From Cycas panzhihuaensis (taxonomy: Eukaryota; Cycadophyta): a stretch of 64,000 bases of DNA. The position numbers and the translations under genes are program-made. Below are positions 22,062-32,377 of this stretch, piece by piece. The DNA lies in contig CM041465.1 in the NCBI GenBank assembly GCA_023213395.1, forward strand, positions 57,233,741-57,297,740, given 5' to 3'. The notes under the pieces were generated by a model, which was not told where the DNA came from, made no database searches, and saw only the letters and a list, made by a program, of their open reading frames with translations. Numbering within the stretch: the first letter of the stretch is position 1; each line of letters opens with the position of its first letter.

Positions 22062-22453
22062 TGATGGAGGGAGAGGACTTGTGCATTACATCTGCTCAAA
22101 ACATAGGCATAACATTGAATACATTTAACACAAATTCATCCACGTAATGCATACCAGATTGGCAGGTGGAAAACCCCTATAGGGGAAGAAAAACCACCTT
22201 AGAATATAGTAATATGTTATTAAAATAACATCAAAGTACATAGATGGAAAATGAGAATCTCATTCTCTCTTCATGTTGCTAACCTGACTAGAGACGTGCA
22301 CCCACGTAGCCAACCTTCATACATAAATTCTTGAATAATTAATTCAAGAAGATACAGTAAAGTTTGTTGAATGGACACTTGTCCATTTCACTAAACGTTT
22401 TAGTAAATAACAATTAAATACATAATAGTTTATAATAAGGTTTATAACAATGT
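22049..22453 (-). repeat. LTR with primer binding site (unassigned Copia-type element)
   Basis: On the minus strand an LTR-like segment ends '...CCATCA' at 22062 and is followed directly by TGGTATTAAAGCGGG (22061-22047), a degraded initiator-Met primer site. The segment contains the paired 'acccctataggggaagaaaaacc' block common in Copia R regions and the palindrome ATGGACACTTGTCCAT (22371-22386). The outer end near 22453 ('tttataaca') is a guess based on the TG...CA rule. No coding part of this element was recognised to its left. Confidence 0.5.
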
Positions 22454-22879
22454 TTGCAAAGATAACATTAGAATTTTATAAAAGATTATTTCTAACAAAT
22501 TATAAGAGTAAAATCAATGTAATTGTTGCAAACAAGATAGGCAATGCAGTCATACTAGATTACCTTTTTGAATGATCTTTTGTGAATGGGTTGTTGGCCA
22601 AGCTATGTGATTACCTGAGGTAGGACGCAATTGAAAGTTGTAACCTAGATAGAGATTTGGCATTAAATGTTGAATCCTAAATGAATAAGGGAGGTGCTTT
22701 GAGTCATGACAACATGTGTTGATAATTAAGAGAAGAAATCCAAGAGTTACATGCGAAAAAAAATGTCATATCATTATAAAGACAAAGGAGAATGCTAAAT
22801 TGGAAGCACTTTATAAAGAGAGGACTAAATTAAACTTGGATCTATAAAGGAACATGAATTCATACATATATGTTCCTAT
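22454..22879. other. Non-coding spacer, nothing recognised
   Basis: A stretch with short open frames only; no domains, tandem repeats or LTR termini are evident. It separates the LTR at about 22062-22453 from the 3' LTR of Copia-C. Confidence 0.5.
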
Positions 22880-23190
22880 CTGCAGAATCTTTAACCATAC
22901 ACAACAAGCAAACAAAGATATATACAGAATACAGATGCACAGTACACAGGATTTATGTGGGAAACACTTTTGGGAAAAAACCCACCACAAAAGATCCTTT
23001 GAATCACATTAATTACACTCCTTTGAATTGATTGAATACACAAGGGCTCTAGGATATAAATATCCTTCCAAAAGGTGTCACCTGACAAGGGTTGTGACCC
23101 TACGAACATCTCACACCTTTTCGATAATCATGATTAGTTAAACCACATTAACATTAACTAGTGGCTTAACAAACAACTGCTATGTTAACA
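22880..23190 (-). repeat. Copia-C 3' LTR (left end approximate)
   Basis: The right end is fixed by the purine tract complement at 23191-23199 and the terminus '...tatgttaaca'. It contains a 'gtgggaaacacttttgggaaaaaaccc' block typical of Copia R/U5 sequence and, on the minus strand, a TATA-like GGATATTTATATCC at about 23051-23064. The left end was not determined exactly. Confidence 0.6.
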
Positions 23191-23848
23191 TCTCCCCTTA
23201 ATGTGAATGTGGGAAACCTACAATCTGTAGTAGTTGTGTTATCATGAAGTCTGGGACTATCAACCTGTAGCTTTTTTATCCTTGTCGATACATCCCCCCT
23301 CAAGGATAACATCTGTGAGTCCTATTCCAGTACGCATCTTTTGAATGGATCTTTAGTAAGCAATTTGGTGAAGACATCCACAAGTTAATATTCACTCAAA
23401 CAATAGTTGACTTGCAACTTCCCTGACTTGATCTGTTCACAAATGTAGTGGTGCTGAATCTTTATATGCTTCGTACATGCATGAAACTCTGGATACTTCG
23501 ACAAGCGAATGGTACTTTGATAAACAACAAAAATAATCGGATGTCCATTTCAAACTCCAAGAAACTCCAAGAGACCTTGTAACCATACAACTTCCTTCAC
23601 ACCAACACTGAATCCTTGATATTCCATCTATGTAGAAGATAGTGCCACTGTTTGTTGCTTCTTCAACTGCCACGAAACAAATTCATTATCGACACCAAAG
23701 ATGTATCCAACAATGGACTTCCGATCATCAAAGTCTTCTCCCAATTAGCATTAGTGTAGCCATGCAACCTTATCTTCTCATCTCGGTGGTATTCGAGATC
23801 AAGATAGAGTGTACCCTTTAGGTACTTTAGAATCTGCTTCACGGCAAC

Positions 23849-24702
23849 CTAATGTGGTTTCTGAGGATTTTGCATATAGCGAGAAACCAATCCAATAACA
23901 TAGGCGATATGTGGTTTGGTATGAGTCAAGTAGATTAGACTTCCTACCAATTGGTGATACTTTGTTCCATCTACAAAGGGTTTGGCCATATCCTTCTGGA
24001 ATCTTGCGCCCTTAACACATGGTGTTGCAACATGTTTGCAATTCTGCATTCCAAACTTCTCTGGTAGGTTCTTCACGTAATGTGACTACGACAACATGAT
24101 TTGATTGTCCATCTACTTGCTTTGAATGCCTAAGAAGTAGTGAAGCCTCTCGAGGACTATCATGTCAAAGAAGCTCCCAAATTGGACTTGACTTCTACAA
24201 TAGTCTTATTACAATTGTCACTGATGATTAAATCATCCACATACGCCACAATAGCAACTATTGAAGTCCCCTTCCTTTTCACATATAAATTCAGGTCGAG
24301 ATCTAAAACTACGAAACCTTCAACTTTTAACTTGGCATCCATCTTCTCATACCAAGCACGGGGTGCTTGTTTCAGACCATAGATTGTTTTCTTCAACTAG
24401 CATACAAGATGCTCCTGGCCTTCCTTAATGAATCCTAGAGGTTGTGACATGTATATCTCCTCCTTTAGATCTCCATTAAGAAATGCAGACTTGACGTCCA
24501 TCTGGTGTAACTCCCAACCATAAGCAATTGCTAAGGAAATGATCAAATGGACCGTTGTTATCTTGGAGACTAGTGCAAACATCTCCTCATAATCAATTCC
24601 TTCTTTTTTGTTTGAACCCTTGAGCGACAAGCCTGGCCTTGTACTTGTCCACCTCTCCATCAGAGTGGTACTTAGTCTTGTAGACTCACTTGCATCCAAC
24701 AA
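23849..24702 (-). pseudogene. Copia-C reverse transcriptase
   Basis: Two open pieces (24702-24397 and 24396-24160) and a third (24076-23849) together cover an RT: GIDYEEMFALVSKITT (normally ETFAPV), HQMDVKSAFLNGDLKEEIYMSQP with the first Asp, IYGLKQAPRAWYEKMD, IVAYVDDLIISD with the YVDD pair, and YHQLVGSLIYLTHTKPHIAYVIGLVSRYM. A stop lies just after HLVC at 24397 and further breaks lie near 24120. The catalytic residues are kept, but the frame is broken. Confidence 0.88.
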
Positions 24703-24712
24703 GGTTCTTTGT

Positions 24713-25125
24713 CTAAGGGAGCAGAACCAAATCCCATGTGTCGTTCTTCATGAGAGAACCATGCTTCTCTTCCATTGTAGTTCTCCATTGTGGATCTCCT
24801 TTCGCTTCATCATACGAATCAGGATCATTGGAGTTGTTGGTGTCTACTAGTAGAGTTTGACTGACATGTTGACTTCTTGTTCTTCTCTCATCAGTAAGGG
24901 TATGCATTGCTACTCCAGAATCTTCAATCGTCTTCATTGCCATAGTGGTATAGAAGGACCCATTGCTGAAGGTGCTTCTTCATGTGGCGGCTCCTCACTG
25001 TTACTCGATCCACTTGACCTTGCTTCCTTATGTATTCTAGTGACGCTCATCATCCTCTTTGCTTGATGGATTTGAGAATGGAAGTAGTGGGGGGCAAAAA
25101 GGTTCTTCTGATGATTTTTTAGCAT
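24713..25125 (-). pseudogene. Copia-C integrase-RT linker
   Basis: Two overlapping open pieces (25125-24934, 24943-24713) hold a Ser/Glu-rich linker ending in DPDSYDEAKGDPQWRTTMEEKHGSLMKNDTWDLV. This is the usual 'P..y.eA.....W..AM..E..sl..n.TW.lv' entry to Copia RT. There is a frameshift in the overlap. Confidence 0.75.
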
Positions 25126-25341
25126 GATACGTCAATAACTCATCAAATTTTACATTCCAACTAATCACAATCTTTCTTTCTTGTGGATCTCACAGTCTGT
25201 AAGCTTTATTTTGATCACTATACCCCATAAAATACACTTCAGACTTTTTCGATCTAACTTTTTGCGAGTGTCATCTAGGATGTGGGCATATCCAATACAC
25301 CTAAAAGTTTTCAAATGGCTAATGACAGGTTTTCGACGAGT

Positions 25342-25878
25342 CTATTTTCCTTTGGGGGTCATGCTATGAATTGCTTGAGTAGGTACCCGTTTTAGAGAAT
25401 ACATAGCAGTTGCCATAGCCTCTGCCCAAAACTCCAGTGGTAGATTTTTAGTGTGCACCATACACCTTGCCATGTCCATCATGGCATAGTTCTTTCTTTC
25501 AGCAACTCCATTTTGTTGTGGGGTATATGGGACCATAAACTCCCGCTTTATATCATGATCACGACAAAATTGATTAAATGCATGATTGTCGTACTCCTTG
25601 CCATTATCACTTTTTAATGACTTGATCTTCTTATCACTTTCGTTTTCAACCATCGCTTTCTAGTCACGGAAACGATCAAACACATCTGACTTTTTCTTTA
25701 GAAAGTATACCCAGGCTTTCTTGGTGTAATCATCCCAAAACACTAGGGTGTAATGAGCTCTTGATGTTGAGGGGTTTGGGATTGGACCCATTATATCCAT
25801 ATGCACAAGCTCTAGCTTCTCCTTGGCTCCATAGGCATTATATTGAGCAAAATGATAGCGATGATGCTTTCCATACAT
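25342..25878 (-). pseudogene. Copia-C integrase core
   Basis: The pieces 25878-25660 and 25653-25342 are separated only by a stop at about 25659. They show LELVHMDIMGPIP (first Asp), HYTLVFWDDYTKKAWVYFLKKKS, IKSLKSDNGKEYD (second Asp) and PYTPQQNGVAERKNYAMMD (Glu), so all three DDE residues are present. It ends FWAEAMATAMYSLKRVP. Upstream, a GCMYGK-like CxxC remnant of the zinc site lies at about 25880-25860. Confidence 0.88.
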
Positions 25879-26040
25879 GCACCCTTCACAACCACTATCT
25901 GAGTATGAAATGGATGGTCAACCTTCCACCATCTTCAACCTCTTGAACAGTACAATGCTCCTGTAATTAAGGTGTCCTAGGCGATTATGCCATAGTTTGC
26001 TCACATCATCAGCGCTAGCAACAAAGGCGTAAGACCTCTT

Positions 26041-26370
26041 CTAAGATTGAAACTTCTCAAACACCCAAAAACTATCTTTGACCTTCTCAGTAGCGATGAC
26101 AGAGAAATTTTGCTTCAGATCCTTAATTAGGCATCTATCATGGTATAACTCCTTTTTCATACCTTGTTTGTAGATCTCCCAGGTTGAAAGCAAATTCAAT
26201 TGCATCTTGGATACATAATATACCCCTGTAAACTTACCACCTGCTAAAGAAACTTTGCTGACACCTTCCATTAGCAATACACGAGCATCTCCAAGGATGA
26301 TTTCGACACCACTATGATTTTCGTTCACCATATCGAAGTTATGCTTCTGGTAAGAGATACGCTTCTGCAC
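26041..26370 (-). pseudogene. Copia-C protease C-terminus / pre-integrase
   Basis: The open frame holds the region after the aspartic protease site: VEIILGDARVLLMEGVSKVSL, FTGVYYVSKMQLNLLST and a KQNFSVIATE segment, which fit the usual 'V.LGD......G.G.V.l...v.YVP....NLLS' series. The catalytic Asp segment lies upstream in a broken frame. Confidence 0.75.
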
Positions 26371-26688
26371 TACAGAGTCTAAAATCTAATAATCTCTCTG
26401 ATTCGACTCGGCTAATAAGGTTGATGCTTAGATGCAGTATGCAGTAGTGCTCTTCCCTTTGTCATCCTAGCTTACTTTGTGCTTGTCATGTCTCTTGAAC
26501 CAATAGTTCTTCTCTTTGTGACCACCTTTTTTGCAGTAGTTACATTTACCATTGAATTTCTTCTTCTCCCAAGAATTTTCCCCAGACCTCTGTGTGAACT
26601 TCTCCTCCTAAATGGCCTCTTTCCTCTGTGTCTTCATGGCTAAGGCCTAACTCAATTTAGAACCTCCAAGCATTCCATGGTGTTTTAA

Positions 26689-27290
26689 CTAGGCATCCTC
26701 AGCTAGAATAAGATTTTTAATGCCATCAAAGGTCTCTACCTCCATTACTTCATCTCTACCATAAATGGTCTGAAAAGTGGCAAAAGCAGATGGCAACATC
26801 GAGATGATTATCGCAAACAAGAGTGCATCATCAATCGAATTCGACTTTAATTCTTCTAGCTTACTTCTCAAGCCAGTGATCTTATTCAGATAGGAACTGA
26901 TGTTGGCCTCATCTTCTACATGTGAATTGAGCAGCCCCAACATCAGGGCTAAACGTCTATTCATCTTCTTTTTCTCAAAAGTGTCATACAATTTTGTCCA
27001 AATTTTGTCTAGTTCTTCCAGATTTTGAACCAAGGCCCTCTGGTCCGGTGCCAATGATAGTTTCAATAGTCCCACAACCATAAACTTCTTCTCTTGAAGT
27101 CTTACTTGCTCCTTATGATCCAGCTGAATTGCATCCACCTTTGCCTTAGTAATTCTCCAGAGTTGATTAACCATCAATACCAACTCCATGTTAGCCTTTC
27201 ACTTGCTGAAATTGTTGTCGTTGAAGATAACCTTCAACATCACACGCTCCATCTCAAGAAAAGGGCTTCAACATGAGTCAAAAAAATACC
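26689..27290 (-). pseudogene. Copia-C gag (UBN2 type)
   Basis: A minus strand gag of at least 166 residues (27189-26689), with an in-frame start further upstream at about 27260 (IFNDNNFSK). It has a helical region with QNLEELDKIWTKLYDTFEKKKMNRRL, LLNSHVEDEANISSYLNKITGL and LLFAIIISMLPSAFATF. This is the UBN2-type gag pattern (W..L...Y...n...kl.l...L......e..sv..yl.....l...L...g......d....lL.sLP..y). A zinc knuckle remnant with CNYCKKGGHKEKNY (last Cys lost) follows at about 26540-26490. Confidence 0.85.
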
Positions 27291-27414
27291 AAATGATAGT
27301 CTTATAAACTTTCCAAACAAAAGTACACCACTGTGGTCTCCTCTGGCTTAGGCACACTCACTGAGGGAACTCCGAATAACGACTATGCACACTCTGGGCG
27401 GCTCACCAATTGTT

Positions 27415-27644
27415 TGCCCCTCAACAACAAGTCTCAAATCGTCCTCAAAAGTATAAAAATGCCTTAAAAAAATTCTTCAAAAAACTTCAATATGCTTCAC
27501 ACTCTGTAATATATCTCATATCAATGGTAAAGGGTCCTTTTTATAATGTGAAATTATAAAAGGAATATACCAAAAGGTATATTCAAGGGTTATGACCTTT
27601 TATTAAGTCCTGCGCCTATTCACTTAATGCACGTGTAAATAACA
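27415..27644 (-). repeat. Probable 5' LTR of Copia-C
   Basis: A segment beginning TGTTTGCCCC and ending AATAACA lies immediately upstream (minus sense) of the Copia-C leader. Blocks 'ccaaaaggt' and 'aagggttatgacc' resemble its 3' LTR near 23070-23100. The ends were set only by TG...CA, and no target duplication could be shown. Confidence 0.4.
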
Positions 27645-28123
27645 TAATGAACGTAGCGATTCTTTCACCAAAATGATATAAAAATGGAGCAAAACGTAGC
27701 CAATCTAGAGATAACAAAACTTAAATAGCAATTTCCTTGTATGAAAATATCCAAATCAAATGTATATCAAGTATAAATCAAGTACAACTACTAAAATTGA
27801 GACCAAATTGTGGTCAAAGTACAAATAGATGATCGAAAAAGTACCAATACGCCTGTAAAGTTCATCGATCCCTTCGAGGTGGGGATCCTCCTCACAAAAT
27901 GCAACTCTAAGGCCGAAATTCTGCACTTGCCAAAGGCCAAAATTGGAGAGGAAAACGTGCACACAATGATGATCAAATGACCCCCCAAGGGTCCCTATTT
28001 ATAGGCGCACCAACTAGGATAATAGAAGTCGGCTAGAGAGATCAAAGATGCGCCTAAAATTGTAATTCGAAGTCGGCCACAGCCTTGTATAGGAGTTGGC
28101 TAGACTTAAGACATGGTCGGTTC
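27645..28123 (-). repeat. 3' LTR segment of the minus strand chromovirus
   Basis: It follows the purine tract on the minus strand (start TGAACCGACC at about 28123). It includes GCCTATAAATAGGGACC, a good TATA box, at about 28008-27992. The far end is not defined because the neighbouring Copia-C LTR may have inserted into it. Confidence 0.5.
27996..28004 (-). promoter_or_regulatory. TATA box in chromovirus LTR
   Basis: On the minus strand the LTR reads CTATAAATAG about 115 bp downstream of its start. It is the best TATA match in this LTR and would mark the U3/R promoter. Confidence 0.5.
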
Positions 28124-28169
28124 AAGACCCCCCCCCCCGGCTTGAAACTATGCTTTGGCCTCAAAGCAC

Positions 28170-28310
28170 TAGTAGGTTTGGAAATTGTTTTAACCATTCG
28201 TCTTTCTACCATGTGGCATCTTCAATGTCCAAGTCCTTCATTTGATTAGTTGTTCTTTGATTTGTCTGGTCCTAAGCACTTGGGTGTGGGTTTGTAAGAT
28301 TCCTTCGAGT
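28170..28310 (-). pseudogene. Chromodomain of minus strand chromovirus
   Basis: In one minus frame the text reads LINQMKDLDIEDATW, a stop, KDEWLKQFPNLLVL. This fits the chromodomain end 'likWk.l..edATWE....l...fP...l' at the C-terminus of chromovirus integrases. The conserved aromatic W before K is Q here (NQMKD), and a stop follows the ATW motif. Confidence 0.7.
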
Positions 28311-28714
28311 TCCAATGTCATCTTTCCCTCTTCGTTAAGCTCTGGCATGTTGGATTGTGGAACTATCTTCTCACAAACTTTCTTTTTCAGATAGGAAACG
28401 TGGAAGATGCCGTGGATCTTTGCATCTTCTGGTAGTCTTAATTGGTATGCAATTTCACCTATCTTGGCGGTGATTTCATAGGGACCAAAATATTCGGGCG
28501 CGAGTTTTTTATTGCTTGTTCTCTGTAGTGAAGCATGTTTGTATGGCTAGAGCTGCAAGAAAACCAAGTCACCAACTTCAAATTTTCTTTCGGAACGTTT
28601 TTTATCAGACTATTGCTACATCCTGTTTTGTGCCATTGTTAGATTATCCTTTAACTTGGCGATGGTCTCTTCTGCTTGTTTCTGATGTTCTTCCACTAAT
28701 TGGACTTTTGATGG

Positions 28715-29296
28715 TCAGTTCCAGGTTAGTAGCGAGGGTGGTTGATACCCGTATAAAGCTTGGAAGGGTGTCATCTTTGCTGCAGAATGATAGGTCTTGT
28801 TGTACCACCATTCTACTAAGTGTAGCCAATGGTGCCAGTGTTTTTGTTGGTCTGAACAGAAGTTTCGTAAGTATCCTTCTAAGCACTTATTGACGATTTC
28901 TGTTTGCCCGTTGATTTGCGGGTGGTAAGTTGTGCTCATCTTCAATTTCGTGCCTGCGACTTTGAAGAGATCCTGCCAAAATTTGCTAGTAAATTGTGGG
29001 TCACAATCACTTATGATTGCTTTTGGAAACTCATGTAAACGGTGGATCTCCTTCATGTATAGATCTGCAATGTCGTTGGCCTTAGTTGTTGATTTCAAAC
29101 CTCTGAAGTGGCCATATTTTGTAAGGCGATCCACTATGACCATAATTGCATCTTTTCCTTCTGAGCCAGGTAGCCCTGTTATGAAGTCCATGGAGATTTC
29201 ATCCCATTTCTGCTCTAGAATTGGCAATGGTTGGAGTAATCCAGGTGTTCTTATGCATTCGATCTTGTTTGTTTGGTAGGTATCCCACTTTGCCAC
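28715..29296 (-). pseudogene. Chromovirus integrase
   Basis: A 193-residue open frame with the full DD35E core: ISMDFITGLPGS (first Asp), MVIVDRLTKYGHF, IISDCDPQFTSKFWQ (second Asp), and TTYHPQINGQTEIVNKCLEGYLR (Glu). It ends WYNKTYHSAAKMTPFQALYG. The zinc site upstream is damaged: KWDTYQTNK stands where K-C-x-x-C-Q-x-N-K is usual. Upstream, GHLAIFTKIRASFY is followed by a stop. Confidence 0.9.
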
Positions 29297-29396
29297 AAAT
29301 TTCTGAGCGTCTGTTTTTAGGCCCTTCTAATAAAAAGAGGCTCTTATCTTTGTGAAAATGGCCAAATGGCCTTACAATCCCAAGATCTAGAAGCTA

Positions 29397-29910
29397 TGTT
29401 CACTCTAGTTCTAGAAAGCAAATAAACTAGACTAAGAATGAAGCTATGAGACCAAACATGAGCAAGATCAAGCATGAAGAGAAAGAGCAAAATAATACCA
29501 AAGATGAGGAGTTGGAATTGGTCCAACCTCCAAATGAATAGTAGTTTGATTAACAAACTAGCAGCATAACAATGAAGCTCCAACTCTTTATGAGAGCAAT
29601 GAGGAGAGGTCTCAATACATAGAGTGAAAGGAGAGACCTAAGGTATTGGATGTTTGACAAGTGTTAAACATCCAATGTACATGCTTTGGATATAGGACAA
29701 GTGTCCTTTAGGGCTCTCAAGTGAGCAAAAGTGCATGGGGCTCCATTTGACCCTTTAATGACAATGCTGTGTCACTAGGAAAGAATGTGAGTGTGTGCTT
29801 TATCACTTAAGTGATAAGTCACTAAAGTACAAAAGAGTAAAAGTATAAAGGTACGATAGTACATGAATAATAAAGTACATAGGCTTAACATGTAAACATA
29901 AGGTTTAACA
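29397..29910 (-). repeat. Copia-E 3' LTR
   Basis: A 514-bp LTR (TGTTCACTCT...GGTTTAACA on +), preceded on the minus strand by the purine tract complement 'cccccttact' (29911-29920). It carries the near-perfect hairpin GATGTTTGAC / GTTAAACATC (about 29649-29672), the palindrome AGGACAAGTGTCCT (29694-29707) and an 18-nt palindrome TTATCACTTAAGTGATAA (about 29801-29818). A fragment of the same LTR family lies at 2138-2393. Confidence 0.8.
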
Positions 29911-30007
29911 CCCCCTTACTGTTTACAATGTTAAGTCGGACCCCTAAACCATCTCTAAATTTTACAAATTTTTCTCTACGAAGAGGCTTGGTAAAGATAT
30001 TTGCTGT

Positions 30008-30690
30008 CTACTCCTCTGTAGGCCTATACTGAAAGTTGATCTCACCACTTTGCACATGCTCTCTAATGAAGTGATGATGAACCTCAATATGTTTGGTCCT
30101 TGCATGAAATACAGGATTCTTGGCCAACTTAAGCACACTTTGATTGTCGCAATAAATCTTGGTGGGGTGATCGTGCTCAAGTCCAAGCTTTCCAAGAATC
30201 CGTTGTAGCCAGATAACTTCACAAGCTGTGCTGACTGCAGCTTTGTATTCTACTTCAGTGGAGGACAAGGCAACATTGGGTTGCTTCTTGCAACTCCATG
30301 AAACAACTGTTGAACCAAGGGTAAAGCAGTAACCCGAGGTTGACCTCTTGCTATCCTAGCAACCTGCCCAATCAGAATCTGAGAACCCTTCTAGAGTGAA
30401 GTTCTCATTATGTGCATACTCAAGGCCATGCTGCAATGTGCCTTTGATGTATTTGAGTATGTGTTTAGCTATATTCCAATGCTTTTGATTGGGTTGAGAC
30501 ATGTATCTAGAGCAAATCCCAACTGCAAATGAGATATCAGGATGAGTGTTGGTGAGATAATGAGACTCCCAATCAACTGCCAATAAAGAGTGGGATCTGC
30601 AGGTTCAACTTCCTCATTGAGAGCAAGCTTTGTGCTGTTCTCCATGGGTGTAGGCATTGGTTTGCAGTCGTGCATCCTGAACCACTGCAA
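30008..30690 (-). pseudogene. Copia-E connection and RNase H
   Basis: Pieces 30690-30469 and 30583-30356 cover the connection region (PTLYWQLIGSLI; NTHPDISFAVGICSRYMSQP; HGLEYAHNENFTLEGFSDSDWAGC). The piece 30268-30008 holds RNase H: SSTEVEYKAAVSTACEVIWLQRILG, IYCDNQSVLKLAKNPVFHARTKHIEVHHHFIRE. The domain then reads IFTKPLR at about 29990 after a stop. The RNase H Asp, Glu and Asp pattern (DSDWAGC, TEVEY, CDN) is present. Confidence 0.88.
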
Positions 30691-30741
30691 AATGTCCCAA
30701 GAATATTTTGCTTGGGAGATGAAGATATAGCCTGGCTGTTG

Positions 30742-31092
30742 CTATACCTCAAGGCCTAAGAAATAATGGAGAAATCCAAGATCTGTCATTTCAAAACTCC
30801 TCTTCAAGTCATCCTGGAGAATCTGTATCATCTTAGTGTCATTGCCAGTGATCACTAAGTCATCTATGTACAAGACAATAAAAATGGCATGGTCTTTCCC
30901 AATTGTGATGTACAAGTTAAGATCGAAAGTAGATCGATGAAACCCATGTCTCAAGAAGTAATCATCAATCTTTGAGTACCATGCTCTTGAAGCTTGTTTC
31001 AGGCCATACAATGCCTTTTTTAGGTGACAAACTAAATGCTCCTTGCCTTGTACCTTGTAACTAGGAGGTTGCTGTTGACTTATAGATTCCAC
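30742..31092 (-). pseudogene. Copia-E reverse transcriptase, C-terminal half
   Basis: It reads HLVCHLKKALYGLKQASRAWYSKIDDYFLRHGF, then IFIVLYIDDLVITGND with the catalytic YIDD, and FEMTDLGFLHYFLGLEV. The domain's N-terminal half is at 36774-37182 beyond the nested Gypsy; the first 20 bp of the open frame (31073-31092) are LTR sequence of the nested element. Active-site residues are intact on both sides. Confidence 0.9.
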
Positions 31093-32045
31093 TCCCTTGT
31101 GGAATCAGTGCACTTGTCAAGGTTACACAGCGCTATAGTCTAGTTTTAGGACATCACAACATGGTTATACACATATATTCCACATATAATTCCATATATA
31201 ATTCACGAATGGTACACGCAAAGATGTAATTCAATACATACTTCAAGACATCATCAACACACATCAAGAATGCACCAATTTCCACATAACTCTTCTTTAT
31301 TAATTCAGCAGTTCATTTACATTGTGGGGAATGCGTTCTGAGCATTCCAAAGAAAGATACAGCCCGATCTCTGTTACATATGCGTGCCGGATGGTACTTA
31401 TCATGCACTCATGCTCCAATCGGCCATCATGCGATCATCTGCACCTTTGCGTACTCTTGATCTCCGGCTCTCACCCTCCGAGAGTATGTCATGGAATTGA
31501 ATCACTCGGCTCTCACCCTTGAGAGTATACAATATGATTGAATCACTCGGCTCTCACCCTCGAGCACATGACATAGGAATGAATAACTCGGCTCTCACCC
31601 TTGAGAGTATACAATATGATTGAATCACTCGGCTCTCACACTAGAATGGTCCTCAAAGCACCATTAAATATGTCCCTTTGATGCCTTTTGGGTGAAAGGT
31701 TATGACCCAAAGTCATAACCATACCTTTTTGTTACCAAGGTACCCTTTCACTTTAATCATTAGTTATACACTTAACTAATGTCTCTTTAGGTCCGTCACG
31801 TCCGGTAGCTTCCTGTGCCTCCACCGTCCTGCATCATACGTGCACTGCTTCCGCTCGGCTCGTTTCCGCTCTCGCACGTATCGTGATACGCACTGCCGTT
31901 CACGCACCGCCATAATGCACTGCACGCTGATTTCTTCATTGTTTCGCCTCGTATGCACTCCGTCTGATTCGTACTTGCATTCCTTTGGTCAATACAACTG
32001 TATTCCGCCTTCCTCAAGGCCTATGTGTCAAAATATGTCCCAACA
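31073..32045 (-). repeat. 3' LTR of nested Gypsy
   Basis: A 973-bp LTR. It includes an array of five units starting with CGGCTCTCAC at 31465, 31507, 31548, 31589 and 31630 (unit 41-42 bp) and a near-palindromic 'ggttatgacccaaagtcataacc' at about 31700. It aligns over its whole length with 35808-36773. The small differences between the two are largely insertions and deletions. Confidence 0.92.
31465..31670. repeat. 41-bp tandem array in LTR (left copy)
   Basis: Five units begin CGGCTCTCAC with 41-42-bp spacing; units two to five carry 'TTGAGAGTATACAATATG' or the variant 'TCGAGCACATGACATAGG' in alternation. The same array is in the other LTR at 36189-36390, with starts at 36189, 36229, 36270, 36311 and 36352. 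Confidence 0.9.
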
Positions 32046-32377
32046 TCTATCCGGGTCAACATGATTGGGTTGAGCATCCTTGCTCAACAAAAATTCAAAA
32101 TTTGGGGTATTCCTCCCCTCTCTACATTCTAAGGTCGCTCTCCTGCGCCTCTGCTCCTTTCAGTCGCCATTCTGGTTAATAAATCCTCATCTATTGGTGC
32201 TTTGTTTTGTTTGACTCTCCCTTGATTTTCCGTATGATGATATATCTTTCCTCCATGCTTCACCATATTGCTTATGATATGAGTTACGGTTGTTTTCTGT
32301 TTTTAATTTTTGTATTTTATGTTACATACCGAATCGAATCACGTTAGGTATCAAGGCAATTCGATTTTGCCTCAACT

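Larger units (their letters stand above)
22880..27644 (-). mobile_element. Copia-C, minus strand
   Basis: An almost complete but inactive Copia. From right to left: a probable 5' LTR (about 27415-27644), gag (27290-26689), degenerate knuckle (about 26550-26490), protease/pre-integrase (26370-25900), integrase (25878-25342), linker (25125-24713), reverse transcriptase (24702-23849), RNase H remnants (23850-23230), a purine tract complement 'tctcccctt' (23191-23199), and a 3' LTR ending TGTTAACA at 23190. The two LTRs are strongly diverged; only blocks such as 'ccaaaaggt' and 'aagggtt(g/a)tgacc' are shared. Confidence 0.75.
27645..29396 (-). mobile_element. Chromovirus (Gypsy) 3' part, minus strand
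   Basis: A minus strand Gypsy tail. It has the integrase (29374-28715), an integrase C-terminal domain (about 28700-28400, with YKHASLQRTSNKKLAPEYFGPY and ihgiFHVSYLKK), and a chromodomain (about 28300-28170). A purine tract with an 11-C run (28131-28141 read on +) follows, then an LTR segment with a TATA box at about 27996-28004. Reverse transcriptase and gag are absent: the integrase is cut at about 29374, where a Copia LTR starts. Confidence 0.85.

Noticed and set aside
28516-29279. + strand frames of 115 and 125 residues
   Set aside because: Antisense of the chromovirus integrase, whose motifs are clear on the minus strand.
31322-32179. Open frames of 60-74 residues in the LTR, including a Cys/Ser/Arg-rich one
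   Set aside because: They lie inside an LTR and run through its 41-bp array or a region that differs by indels in the paired LTR, so there is no sign of coding constraint.
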